From NCBI GenBank assembly GCA_023630215.1, contig JALPRQ010000001.1:2286001-2350000 (forward strand): a stretch of 64,000 nt of DNA, written 5' to 3'. Below, one piece after another: positions 9,685 through 18,287 of the stretch (its first letter is position 1; each line of letters opens with the position of its first letter). Source of the stretch: Rhodobacteraceae bacterium NBU2976 (GTDB taxonomy: Bacteria; Pseudomonadota; Alphaproteobacteria; Rhodobacterales; Rhodobacteraceae). A program made the position numbers and the translations under genes. Below the pieces are notes generated by a model. The model was not told where the DNA came from. It worked only from the letters and a program-made list of their open reading frames with translations, and did not search any database.

Positions 9685-10521
9685 GTGCCGACCGAAACCA
9701 ACTACGCCTCCCCGGTCGCCGAAGACACCGAGGGCTTCATCGGCGAGCGCTATGATGAGGAAACGGGGTTACAGTATCTGAATGCCAGATACTACGATCC
9801 GTTGCTGGGGAGGTTCATTCAGCCGGACTGGTGGGAAGTCACTGAGAAGGGTGTGGGGACGAATAGGTATGCCTATAGCTTTAATGATCCGGTGAATAAG
9901 AGTGACCCGAGTGGGCATGAGGTAACTAGTTGCGAAAATGGAACTACTAACTGTGAGCAAGTCCCTGACGATGAATTCGACGAAACTACACCCGAATATG
10001 TAAAGAAATTAGAAGAGCAAGCGATAAAAATACTTTACGGAGATGATGCTACACTTGAACAGGTGATTAACGACTCAAACTATCACGGGTATGCTACCTA
10101 CCGGGAGATATGTAGTTCATACTGCGATAAAGAAGCTATTGACGATTTGCTCCTTAGATCTGCAGCGCCAACATCACCTTATCATGGTGGGCCTGTCAAA
10201 GAAGAACAGATACAATCTGGAGACACAAATTACGCTTCTGGTGTCATATTTAAGGTAATTCCCATGTTTGGAGGAACCGTGATTCACATAGTAGATGCAG
10301 AAAATGGCGCGGTCGTGAATATGACTTTGGATGGACACATTCTGCACCCAGGTTATGTAGTGAGATGGACAGAGAAAACATCTGATGGTGCCGTAATTAT
10401 CCGCACCTTGGGACGCGGAACGACATGGTTAACCTATCCAAATGATGTGTTTGCCAGACGCCTCTTTGATGACCAAGACCAGCGAATTCAGGGAACATAT
10501 ATTTTTGAGCAAGCCCAATGA
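9685..10521 (+). CDS. Rhs core end with C-terminal toxin-like tip (orphan module)
   Basis: 278 codons from GTG 9685, but Rhs-like coding continues upstream in the same frame to about 9628, where it meets the end of the EamA gene. Residues 15-78 are the end of an Rhs core ([20 protein letters not shown], then [31 protein letters not shown]). Residues 79-278 are the variable tip, by eye more AT-rich, of unrecognised fold, with a hydrophobic [17 protein letters not shown] stretch. In polymorphic toxin systems this tip is the toxin. The large N-terminal part and any secretion leader are missing, so as it stands it is a silent cassette or fragment. Its stop overlaps the next start. Confidence 0.75.
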   Translation: MPTETNYASPVAEDTEGFIGERYDEETGLQYLNARYYDPLLGRFIQPDWWEVTEKGVGTNRYAYSFNDPVNKSDPSGHEVTSCENGTTNCEQVPDDEFDETTPEYVKKLEEQAIKILYGDDATLEQVINDSNYHGYATYREICSSYCDKEAIDDLLLRSAAPTSPYHGGPVKEEQIQSGDTNYASGVIFKVIPMFGGTVIHIVDAENGAVVNMTLDGHILHPGYVVRWTEKTSDGAVIIRTLGRGTTWLTYPNDVFARRLFDDQDQRIQGTYIFEQAQ

Positions 10522-10925
10522 AAATACGATTGATTTTGTGGTCTTGGTTGATTGGAACAGCCATTATCTCGACTTTACTTTTTACAGCAATGTATTTCTC
10601 TAGATGTACTAGTTCGAGTCAAATTGGAACAACATGTGCTTCTGATATCGCGGTCCACTCCATATATTTTGGAGTTATCTACGGTTTATCATTCCTAATA
10701 TTTGGATTACTGCACCGGCTTCTCCAACCTAAAAATTGTTGGTTCTGGCTAATTATATTGGTTCCACACCTGCTATTTCTGATACTATTTATTTGGTTGG
10801 GTTTTGCTTCAAATCGCGGCATCTCTACATTTTACACCTTAGACATTATAGTCGTCTATATATCGTGCTTGGTTCAACTGCTTTTTTGGTCCACCGTAAC
10901 CAAATTTGAAAGAAATTTTGGGTAG
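10518..10925 (+). CDS. four-helix membrane protein, candidate immunity to the Rhs tip
   Basis: 135 residues with four predicted membrane helices at about 6-27, 48-69, 74-97 and 106-127, short loops and no soluble domain. The ATG overlaps the stop of the Rhs tip gene (ATGA), so the two are translationally coupled, exactly where immunity genes stand in Rhs and CDI loci. A polytopic immunity protein is usual for tips that act in or through the inner membrane; that target is inference. AT-rich by eye, like the tip. Confidence 0.65.
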   Translation: MKIRLILWSWLIGTAIISTLLFTAMYFSRCTSSSQIGTTCASDIAVHSIYFGVIYGLSFLIFGLLHRLLQPKNCWFWLIILVPHLLFLILFIWLGFASNRGISTFYTLDIIVVYISCLVQLLFWSTVTKFERNFG

Positions 10926-10981
10926 ATATCGCCGTATAATAAGCGAGCAAGTTTGAATTTCGTTAAAACGTCTATCTGCCT

Positions 10982-11308
10982 TCAGACCCTAGAAGCCCGC
11001 TCGACGTCACCTATGCCGGGGCAACGACGGAGTATGTTTATGGTCCTGATGGGGCGAGATTGCTCAAAGAGGCGGTGACAGATACTCTCTTCGCGGGGGC
11101 CATCGAGGTTAGGAACTACGGCACGGGGAATGAAGTCATCGCCTTCTACCCCCACGAGGACTTCCGCGTGGTGGACGGCATCACCAGCTTCCTCAGCCAC
11201 CCCCATCCACTCCTCCCAGCACAGCCGACACCTCCGCCGCCGAGGTCACCCCGTCCTCAACAGCCCGCGCCGTATCCATACCAGTCGCCTTATCCGCGCG
11301 GCGCATAA
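10982..11308 (+). pseudogene. Rhs fragment, out of order and degenerate
   Basis: The frame reads DVTYAGATTEYVYGPDGARL, then VTDTLFAGAIEVRNYGTGNE and FYPHEDFRVVDGITSFLS, which is the Rhs segment that normally precedes the core end found at 9.63-9.92 kb. Here it lies downstream of it. It has no start codon near its 5' end and turns into a Pro-rich tail that does not match Rhs, probably after a frameshift or a deletion. It is likely a leftover of the gene into which the tip cassette recombined. Confidence 0.7.
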
Positions 11309-11332
11309 TTCAGAATATCAGGAAACCCGCAC

Positions 11333-11408
11333 TGGCAGGGGCAGGGGGACTCGAACCCACGACCCTCGGTTTTGGAGACCGATGCTCTACCAACTGAGCT
11401 ATACCCCT
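11333..11408 (-). tRNA. tRNA-Trp (CCA anticodon)
   Basis: 76 nt including an encoded CCA end. The acceptor stem AGGGGTA pairs with TGCCCCT, the D arm is GCTC..GAGC, the anticodon loop is CTCCAAA, and the T arm has GGTTCGAGTCC. In many bacteria tRNA-Trp lies directly upstream of secE; here it is on the same strand but 5.7 kb away, with the Rhs, EamA, PilJ-like and helical-repeat genes in between. Confidence 0.97.
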
Positions 11409-11541
11409 TTACCGTGCGCCGCTTCGAATACTGCCATTTCCCATAGGGCGCAAGGGGGCAAGCGCCCTGCCCTCAACATTTCGCGAGAATATTGCTTTTT
11501 GACGGCACAGGCGCGACACTCGCCAAAATTGCGGAGTGTAA

Positions 11542-12198
11542 ATGTTAAAGGCGATGGCAATTGGATTGGGTCTGTTGGGATGCCTCCCATCCATGGCCCA
11601 TGCCTGTCGGACAGCTTTGTTGCTGGCCATCGATGTCAGCAGTTCGATCGATGTGGCTGAATACCGGTTTCAGGTGGATGGGCTGGCCGATGCCTTGCGA
11701 GACCCGGAAATTGTCGAGATTCTGGTGCGTGATCAGGTTGCCCTGTCGGTTGTGCAATGGTCAGGCGCGGCGGAACAAGACATGTCCCTGCCCTGGCGGC
11801 GCATGTTGTCCGAGGCGGATGTGCGGCAATTTTCTGACCGTGTGCGCAGCATGACCCGGCTATGGGCCAAATCCTCGACCGCGACGGGGGATGCGCTGGA
11901 ATTTTCGGTGCAGCAGTTCGCACCCGTAGCCGATTGTGCGCGCAAGGTGATTGATATGTCTGGCGACGGGGCTGAAAACACCGGCACCGACACCGCCACC
12001 CAAAGCCGGATTGCTGACCAGATGGGGATCGAGGTGAACGGTCTGGCCATTGACGAGATGGGACTGAGCATCACCGAATTTTATCGCCGTTTCGTGATCA
12101 CCCGGGATGGGTTCGTGGAAACGGCGCGCGGGTTCAGTTCCTATCCCGAAGCGATCCGTCGTAAACTTTTCCGCGAATTGACCAAACCGATCGTCTGA
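11542..12198 (+). CDS. secreted VWA-like protein, DUF1194 family
   Basis: 218 residues with a signal peptide (about 1-21) followed by a von Willebrand A-like domain. The metal-site motif is DVSSS at 31-35, and VIDMSGDGAENTG is the second conserved stretch. Such proteins are periplasmic; the family's role is unknown, with metal-dependent protein binding likely. The ATG has GGAGTG just upstream. It is a single gene, convergent with the membrane protein after it (4 bp gap). Confidence 0.85.
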   Translation: MLKAMAIGLGLLGCLPSMAHACRTALLLAIDVSSSIDVAEYRFQVDGLADALRDPEIVEILVRDQVALSVVQWSGAAEQDMSLPWRRMLSEADVRQFSDRVRSMTRLWAKSSTATGDALEFSVQQFAPVADCARKVIDMSGDGAENTGTDTATQSRIADQMGIEVNGLAIDEMGLSITEFYRRFVITRDGFVETARGFSSYPEAIRRKLFRELTKPIV

Positions 12199-12202
12199 AG
12201 CG

Positions 12203-12763
12203 TTACGCTTGCGACGACGCGTTTTCCTCTATTGTGACCGGTTTGCCTGTTGCCTCGCGCAGCGCATCAGCAAGATCGTGTAGATCGTGCTCGTGTCGTG
12301 GCAATGGCGCAGGCAATCCGATTTGGCGATAGCGTTCCTTTGCGTCCGCTTGCCCGGCTGACGGTCGCGTCAACCAGGGAATGTCCAAAGCCTCCAGATC
12401 ACGCACCATAATCCGCAAATGCCGTCGTCGGGTTTCATCCAGTATGAAGCTCTGTATCTCCGCCAGCGGGATCACATACATGGGCGAACGCGAGAACGCC
12501 ATCTGCACGATCAATGCCCCTTCCCTGACCTCCAACAACGGGGTGGTGCTGCGCCAGCTGCGAAATAAGATTACTGAACGAAATATTAGGAAAAGAAGGA
12601 ATGGCGTGCACAGACCAACCAGCCACCAATGACCGGTCTGCCACCCCTCGGGTCCCGGCACAAAGATCAGATAACCAAGCGCCACCACCCCAATCAGCGA
12701 CGCCAACAGGTTGCGCAGGATCAGGGATTTATTTTGCATGATCGGGAATGTCAGTCCACCCAT
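12203..12763 (-). CDS. membrane protein with PH-like cytoplasmic part, unknown function
   Basis: 186 residues with two membrane helices (about 17-36 and 43-66) and then a soluble domain (LLEVREGALIVQMAFSRSPM, VIPLAEIQSFILDETRRRHL) that reads like a bacterial PH/YcxB-type fold. The start at 12763 overlaps the end of the upstream PEP-synthase-like gene by 13 bp; an in-frame ATG at 12739 is an alternative. The two genes are clearly co-transcribed. Function is not known. Confidence 0.6.
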   Translation of the reverse strand: MGGLTFPIMQNKSLILRNLLASLIGVVALGYLIFVPGPEGWQTGHWWLVGLCTPFLLFLIFRSVILFRSWRSTTPLLEVREGALIVQMAFSRSPMYVIPLAEIQSFILDETRRRHLRIMVRDLEALDIPWLTRPSAGQADAKERYRQIGLPAPLPRHEHDLHDLADALREATGKPVTIEENASSQA

Positions 12764-14778
12764 GGACGCGCCTGCTTGATGCTTAATTGATTATCTTTGT
12801 CGACCTTGAATTCAACATCCATGGCAAAACTCCGATCGTCGGTTCGACCATAAAGGCCAGCATAATGGCGATGAATGACACGTAAATGCGTGATCAACGC
12901 ATTGCGATGTTCGCTCTGTAACACCCACTCGCCTGACGGCACTAAGTTGGAAGGGCGAATACGCACGAATTCAAACGCGTCACTATACTCGAAATTGATG
13001 TCCTGAAGCGCCAAAAACTCCTCGGCCTGAAAATCCCCTTCGGGGTTTGTCACCCGGTCTTCGCCCAATTGGCAATTCACATAATAGCCGTCGAAATTCG
13101 GGAAATAGAGGTTCTTGGTCAAGGCAACGCCATTCACAAGTTCATCTTCATAATTCGGGTGGACCAAAACTCCCATGGCGGCAATCTCGTGATCGATGCG
13201 ATAGAAATCGCGCTCGTCAAAAGCACGGAAACTCCACAGGCTGGACCACACCTGTTTGATCGATTTTTCCAGATGTCCTTCGTCCAGATGGTGCGTGTAA
13301 CTGTCGTAAAGCCCCGCCCCGGTAAAGCCGACAAGGTCTTCGTTATTGGCGCTTGAACGGCATCGCAGCGTTGTGCCGGTCGGAAACGCATTTTGCAGCT
13401 CTCCGATCCTTTCGCGCATCGTGGGGGACATCGCAGCATCCTTGATGAGCTTGCGAAACTCTTTCAATTTGTCTTCGCGGATAAGGGCATCGCGCTGAAA
13501 CTCGGGCGCGGCGCGCATGTCCCGACCAACATCATAAAGACCGTTTGCCGTCATAAAGTCGTGATAAAACGCAAAAGGTATCGCATATCCGTCAGGAACC
13601 ACCGCAGGGGGCAGTATCTTGCGTAACTCGCCGAGATTGGCCGATTTGCCACCAAACGCCACGATATCGCGCAAACCCAGCGCATCAAGCGGCAAGATAT
13701 CGCGACGCTCCAGCACACGTTTTGGCACCTGTATTTGATCAGGCCGCGCACTGGTCAGAAACGCCTCCTGTTCGGCAAGTGTGGCGGGCACAACCTCCAG
13801 CTTATCCGGGGTAACCGCCATGCGGATGATGTTGCCCAGATGCGGCACCAAGGCGGGATCATTCTCGGCCTCGAACAGATAAGCATTGGGTGTATCGTTT
13901 TGGCGGGCGCGCAGGTTGACATGGGACAACGGGGTTTGCGGCTCGGAACTGATGATCCCCGCGACATGCGGTAGATCATTGGGCAGACGCGTATAAATAA
14001 TAATGTCGCGAATAGTTGGGGGGGCGGGTCTGTCAGGATCAAACAGGGTCAACCGCCCCACCGTTTCACCCAAATTAAGCGGATTATATTGGATATGTTC
14101 AAACAATTCATCGGTTGAAACCGTAGGCACCCCTGACGCCGCAAAACGGTCTGCGTCACGCACAAAAGCCTGTTCCTGTGCATAGCCTGACGGATGATAG
14201 GCCAGACGCTCTCCGACAAAGGGCATCGCCTGCGCCGCAAGCGCAAAACAGCGGATAATCATGTCCGGCGGCACCGGATCCGTCGGCCAGAATTCCAGCG
14301 CATACAAACCACGCTCGACCATTGGAGCGGTGTCGTAGCTTTCATGAAAAACGATTGTGCCTGCCAGAAAATCGCGATCAGCGCTGAAATACGAACGGCG
14401 GGTAAATTCGATCGATGAAAGCGGAATCTGTAAAATGTCACGGGCGAAATAAGCATGAAGCGCGTGATGACCGGAATGCATGAAGACAATTTTGGCGTCC
14501 TCTCGCCCAATCCCGATCACAATGAACTTCACCTCGCGCACCGCCTGAACCCCGGGGACGTCGGTGCGACCCGCCATCTGGTCAAACGCCGCTGCACTCT
14601 CGATCCAAAGCGCGCCGTCGTTTGGGTCGGGGACAATTGCCAGTGCGTCATTGATGATGTGGTCAATATTGAACCGCCCATCGACCAGATCAAGGGTTTC
14701 GCGCGCGTCTGCTTCCAACCCCGGAACGAACGGCCCAAGGTTTGCCCGGTAATTTCGTCGCGATATCGGTTCAGCCAT
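12751..14778 (-). CDS. PEP/pyruvate-binding (PPDK N-terminal type) protein
   Basis: 675 residues. The C-terminal half is the ATP-grasp nucleotide domain of PEP synthase and pyruvate phosphate dikinase (FGGKSANLGELR, LRCRSSANNEDLVGFTGAGL, then IKQVWSSLWSFRAFDERDF). Upstream, near 280-320, TPLSHVNLRARQNDTPNAY resembles the phosphohistidine swivel domain (family TxxSH). The order, swivel before ATP-grasp, is permuted relative to classical PEP synthase. No PEP/pyruvate barrel domain is present, so the phosphate acceptor is open; it may be a glucan-water-dikinase-like phosphotransferase. It overlaps the small membrane protein gene after it. Confidence 0.75.
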   Translation of the reverse strand: MAEPISRRNYRANLGPFVPGLEADARETLDLVDGRFNIDHIINDALAIVPDPNDGALWIESAAAFDQMAGRTDVPGVQAVREVKFIVIGIGREDAKIVFMHSGHHALHAYFARDILQIPLSSIEFTRRSYFSADRDFLAGTIVFHESYDTAPMVERGLYALEFWPTDPVPPDMIIRCFALAAQAMPFVGERLAYHPSGYAQEQAFVRDADRFAASGVPTVSTDELFEHIQYNPLNLGETVGRLTLFDPDRPAPPTIRDIIIYTRLPNDLPHVAGIISSEPQTPLSHVNLRARQNDTPNAYLFEAENDPALVPHLGNIIRMAVTPDKLEVVPATLAEQEAFLTSARPDQIQVPKRVLERRDILPLDALGLRDIVAFGGKSANLGELRKILPPAVVPDGYAIPFAFYHDFMTANGLYDVGRDMRAAPEFQRDALIREDKLKEFRKLIKDAAMSPTMRERIGELQNAFPTGTTLRCRSSANNEDLVGFTGAGLYDSYTHHLDEGHLEKSIKQVWSSLWSFRAFDERDFYRIDHEIAAMGVLVHPNYEDELVNGVALTKNLYFPNFDGYYVNCQLGEDRVTNPEGDFQAEEFLALQDINFEYSDAFEFVRIRPSNLVPSGEWVLQSEHRNALITHLRVIHRHYAGLYGRTDDRSFAMDVEFKVDKDNQLSIKQARPWVD

Positions 14779-14852
14779 TTGCGTATCGACTTTCGGAAAA
14801 ACTCACCCCATGCTGATCGGCAGACGCAAACAAGTCAATCCAGCGAGGGAGT

Positions 14853-15485
14853 ATGCCACTACAGGTCATTGGTGCAGGATTTGGGCGCACTGGCACCAAT
14901 TCGCTAAAGCTTGCGCTTAACGAGCTGGGCTTCGGCCCGTGCCATCATATGTTCGAGGTCTCCGACGAAAACCCTGACCAGATCACCATCTGGGACGCCG
15001 TGGCTGATGGCAGTTTGCGCGACTGGGATCGGGTTTTCACGGGCTTCCAATCCCAAGTGGATTGGCCCGGCTGTCGGTATTGGCAGGAACTGGCTGATCA
15101 TTTCCCGGACGCCAAGATCATCCTGTCGGTACGCGATCCCGACGCATGGGTGCGTAGCTTCCTCTCGACCATTGCGCCTTATATCGCAAAACGCGGACAC
15201 CATGGCGACGAACACCGCAACCACAAGGCCGACATGGCCTATAAAATCATCGCCGACCAGACATTCGGCGGCGATTTCACCACGCCTGCGCATTTGAAAC
15301 AGGTCTATCTGGACCATATCGCAACGGTGCAGGCGACCATTCCGGCAGCGCGCCTGCTGACCTATGACGTACGCGAAGGTTGGAACCCGCTTTGCACCTT
15401 TCTGGGTGTACCGATACCGGATACCCCCTTCCCCAACACCAATTCCTCGAAGGAATTTCAGGAAACAACGGAGATCGGCAAATGA
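14853..15485 (+). CDS. sulfotransferase family protein, copy 1
   Basis: 210 residues of the Sulfotransfer_4 type, often mislabelled as an NAD-dependent epimerase because of its N-terminal glycine-rich loop. GAGFGRTGTNSLKLAL at 7-22 matches the PAPS 5'-phosphosulfate loop; ILSVRDPDAWVRS matches the 3'-phosphate part. The substrate is unknown. ATG 14853 has GAGGGAG upstream. Its stop overlaps the start of a close paralogue, so the pair is a coupled tandem duplication. It is divergent from the PEP-synthase-like gene. Confidence 0.82.
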   Translation: MPLQVIGAGFGRTGTNSLKLALNELGFGPCHHMFEVSDENPDQITIWDAVADGSLRDWDRVFTGFQSQVDWPGCRYWQELADHFPDAKIILSVRDPDAWVRSFLSTIAPYIAKRGHHGDEHRNHKADMAYKIIADQTFGGDFTTPAHLKQVYLDHIATVQATIPAARLLTYDVREGWNPLCTFLGVPIPDTPFPNTNSSKEFQETTEIGK

Positions 15486-16117
15486 GCCTAGAGGTCATCG
15501 GTGCAGGATTTGGGCGCACTGGCACCAACTCGCTAAAGCTTGCGTTGGAGCAGCTGGGCTTTACCCCAACGCATCACATGTTCGAAATTCGCGATAATCC
15601 CGATACCCAGCTCCCTTATTGGGAGGCTTTGGCACGTGGCGAAACTGTCGATTGGGATGCGGTATTCGCGGGCTATAAGGCCCAAGTCGATTGGCCCGGC
15701 GCGCGATACTGGCGCGAATTGGCGGATCATTTTCCGGACGCCAAGATCCTGCTGTCCGTGCGCGATCCTGAAAGCTGGTATCGTTCGGTCCAGGACACAA
15801 TCATCCCCGGCCTCTCTGCCCGCGGCACCCGCGTGTCCGAGGTCCGCAATCGCATTGGTTTCATGGCTTATGAACTCGTCTGGGCGCAAACCTTTGATGG
15901 GCGGCTAGATGATCATGATCACGCGATACAGGTCTTTAACGACCATATCGCCGAGGTTCAGGCAACGATCCCACCCGACCGCCTGTTGACTTTTGACGTC
16001 CGTGAGGGGTGGGAGCCGCTGTGCACATTCCTCAACGTCCCCATCCCCGGCACCCCTTTCCCGCGCAGCAATTCCACAGCAGAATTTCAAGAACAGCACG
16101 AGGGGAACGCACCCTAG
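15482..16117 (+). CDS. sulfotransferase family protein, copy 2
   Basis: 211 residues from the ATG at 15482, which overlaps the preceding stop as ATGA. The same PAPS-binding motifs appear (GAGFGRTGTNSLKLALEQLG, then ILLSVRDPESWYRS). The protein is alike along its whole length, and both copies keep DVREGW-PLCTFL-VPIP near the end. The first 52 bp of coding sequence inside the loop differ at only two positions between the copies, while the rest has diverged, which suggests gene conversion or strong constraint. Confidence 0.82.
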   Translation: MSLEVIGAGFGRTGTNSLKLALEQLGFTPTHHMFEIRDNPDTQLPYWEALARGETVDWDAVFAGYKAQVDWPGARYWRELADHFPDAKILLSVRDPESWYRSVQDTIIPGLSARGTRVSEVRNRIGFMAYELVWAQTFDGRLDDHDHAIQVFNDHIAEVQATIPPDRLLTFDVREGWEPLCTFLNVPIPGTPFPRSNSTAEFQEQHEGNAP

Positions 16118-16969
16118 TCATCTCTTCCAGAATGGGCTGATCAGATGTCCTTTACGAACAGCTCGCACAATGAAAATGATCCCAACCAGTCCACAGGCGA
16201 TGACCGCGACGATCGATGCCTCGGCCCCGAACTCCCCACCTGTCATCAATAGCGGACCATCCAAGCGCCCCTGCAACAGACCCGACATCTCGTTTCCTGA
16301 AACCGCCACACCAAATATTCCGCCTTGCACAAAATTCCATGCGATATGTATGCCAATTGCCAGCCACAGGCGACGCGTCAGCATATAAGCGGCAGCCAGC
16401 AATATCCCGGCCTCTATCGCAATCGCGGCTACCGCTACGAGGCTGGCATTCGGATTGAAAAAATGTATGGCGCCAAACAGCGCTGCCGATAGGGCCAGCG
16501 CGATCCACGACCCCAACCATTCCTGAAATATTCGGAACAAGATACCGCGGAACAGCACTTCTTCGACTATCCCTGCCGCGATTGCAATCATCATAACCGG
16601 CAGAATATTGACCGCCGAATTCACGCCGTCGACCTGATAATACCCTAACGTCCATAATATCCCGATCACCATGCAAAATAGACCGGCACCGATCAATAAT
16701 CCCAGTCCCAACTCGTGTGAAGCGCGGGTCGCGCCAATCTCGGACACCGTTCGTCGCTCGATCAGTCGAACATAGCCCCAATAGGCAACAATTGCGGTGG
16801 CGCCGATAAGCAGATTTGCCAATATCATCATTGGCAGGCTGTCGATATTCGGCAAATAGGATGTGGCGATCTGAACAGCCGCGACGGGACCTAGAACCAA
16901 TATTGCCGCAATCAGGATTCGAATTAAAGGAAACTGAATAAATCGAAAGAATCTGGACTTCTTTTCCAT
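16118..16969 (-). CDS. CPBP family intramembrane metalloprotease
   Basis: 283 residues from ATG 16969 (GGGGG eight bases upstream), with about eight membrane helices. The CAAX-protease/bacteriocin-processing motifs are present: EE at 136-137 followed by LFRG (Arg141), His169 in the second motif, and His208 with Asn212 in the third. The family acts in the inner membrane; the substrate is unknown. It is convergent with the sulfotransferase pair, with no gap. Confidence 0.87.
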   Translation of the reverse strand: MEKKSRFFRFIQFPLIRILIAAILVLGPVAAVQIATSYLPNIDSLPMMILANLLIGATAIVAYWGYVRLIERRTVSEIGATRASHELGLGLLIGAGLFCMVIGILWTLGYYQVDGVNSAVNILPVMMIAIAAGIVEEVLFRGILFRIFQEWLGSWIALALSAALFGAIHFFNPNASLVAVAAIAIEAGILLAAAYMLTRRLWLAIGIHIAWNFVQGGIFGVAVSGNEMSGLLQGRLDGPLLMTGGEFGAEASIVAVIACGLVGIIFIVRAVRKGHLISPFWKR

Positions 16970-17090
16970 TTTAATGCCCCCAAGGCAGGTTGATATTTTT
17001 TGCGATAAAATTAAACCTGTTCGCGCTGATATGGGGTAGGCCGACGACATTCCAAGGGACTATGGTGGATTTTTCGGTCTTAGGGGAATA

Positions 17091-17119
17091 TTGCATTTCA
17101 CCGATCCGACGCCTATATC
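17091..17119 (+). promoter_or_regulatory. likely ssrA promoter
   Basis: TTGCAT at 17091-17096 and TATATC at 17114-17119 are separated by 17 bp, a good sigma-70 arrangement. Initiation would fall near 17126, the first base of the hairpin that opens the tmRNA acceptor piece. Confidence 0.5.
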
Positions 17120-17125
17120 TGAATG

Positions 17126-17440
17126 GTTCCTTCGGGGACTATGGTGATAAACGCGCATGTAATACACGGATCGGACCCGGGGGCGGTACCCGGCGGCTCC
17201 ACCAACATCCTTCGTTTGGGGATCATGGGGCCGAAATAGGATCGACGGACGTCTAAAGATGTTAGCTTTTGCCCGGTGAGTTACCACCGTTATCGGTACA
17301 CCTAAGCTAGTTGCAAACGACAACAAAGCTCCGATGGCTCTCGCTGCTTAATGCAGTGCGAAATATCGAAATCTAAGCCCTTGCGCCTAGCAGCGTAAGG
17401 CGGGGTTCGCAGGCACCTGGCAACAGAAGCCTGCACTTTC
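17126..17440 (+). ncRNA. ssrA: two-piece, circularly permuted tmRNA
   Basis: The acceptor piece comes first. It opens with a GTTCC-TTCG-GGGAC hairpin near 17126 and ends in a T arm (CCGGG/CCCGG), CGGCTCC, A and CCA at 17204. A 22-nt spacer (17205-17226) is removed. The coding piece starts at 17227 with GGGGCCG, which pairs with CGGCTCC over 7 bp. The resume codon and tag lie at 17313-17348 and encode ANDNNKAPMALAA, with stop TAA at 17349-17351. A terminal stem GCAGGC/GCCTGC lies at 17409-17434. tmRNA rescues stalled ribosomes and marks nascent chains for ClpXP. Exact outer ends are estimates. Confidence 0.93.
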
Positions 17441-17507
17441 CAACAGATTGGTTGACAGACAGCAGATTTCCGCAAAACATCGGTACAAAGTTTGAAAGGA
17501 CGATATT

Positions 17508-18128
17508 GTGCTAAGATGGATTGCTGTTTTTGTGGTTCTGTGTGGTGGCGTGGCTGCCAAAGGAATTGATCTGTCAAAAATTCCCGCGGATTTCATGTAT
17601 ACTCAGGATACGGAACTTGGACCTTTCACTTCTTATTATGTTGGGAGAGAAGACGGGCTGTTCAGATTTGACACAACCACGCCAAATGACATCCAGCGCC
17701 TTGATCCCTATTGGTTTCAGCTTCTTAACCGCAAGTCCCAGCAAGTTGTCGCTGGTGATATCGGCACAAGTGGCAAACGGTATACGTGGCATGACTGCGC
17801 CCACACTTTGGGGCGTTGCACCTATACGGTTCGTTGGCAGGACGGCACCGTTGACGATGTGGTGACCGACAATTGGAATGTGGGAAATATTCTGGTCTCT
17901 TATATAGAGATCATTTATGAAAATGGACCCGAATTCTGGTATATTGAATGCGTGATGGTGGATCGTTGGGGAATGGATACCGACCTTTATCAGATCAACT
18001 GGGATGGTTCGATTGCTTGGCAGCAACGGACCTATACGTCGACCGGCGAAGGGTCACAGATCTCGCGCGAGAAGCTCGCCTCGATCTGCGAACGAGAATA
18101 TGACAATTATTCGCCCCCGTTGATGTAA
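17508..18128 (+). CDS. secreted four-cysteine protein, array member 1
   Basis: 206 residues, GTG start with GAAAGGA upstream, signal peptide about 1-17. It is the most diverged of five tandem paralogues. It keeps the family pattern: IDLSKIPADF after the signal, a DGLFRF strand, NRKSQQVV, HDC...GRC, and a third Cys followed by a D-x-W-G-M stretch, then a final Cys (SICERE). Four cysteines are shared by all members, so two disulfides in the periplasm are likely. Mostly beta by look. No known domain was recognised. It stands 158 bp before the tightly coupled four-gene block. Confidence 0.7.
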   Translation: MLRWIAVFVVLCGGVAAKGIDLSKIPADFMYTQDTELGPFTSYYVGREDGLFRFDTTTPNDIQRLDPYWFQLLNRKSQQVVAGDIGTSGKRYTWHDCAHTLGRCTYTVRWQDGTVDDVVTDNWNVGNILVSYIEIIYENGPEFWYIECVMVDRWGMDTDLYQINWDGSIAWQQRTYTSTGEGSQISREKLASICEREYDNYSPPLM

Positions 18129-18287
18129 TTCAGCCGTTTTTCGCCACCCCGGCATCTGGATGATAATTTTTTGCGCGAATAGCAAAAGATTGATGGCTCA
18201 GCGACCTTGCGTCCATGTGGTGTGTTAACGCAAACTTGGGGTCAGAGTCGGATCACATTCTCCGGTCAACCATAGGGATATGCCTAA

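Noticed and set aside
17060..17326. 88-codon frame on the minus strand in the gap before array member 1
   Set aside because: The gap is explained by the two-piece tmRNA.
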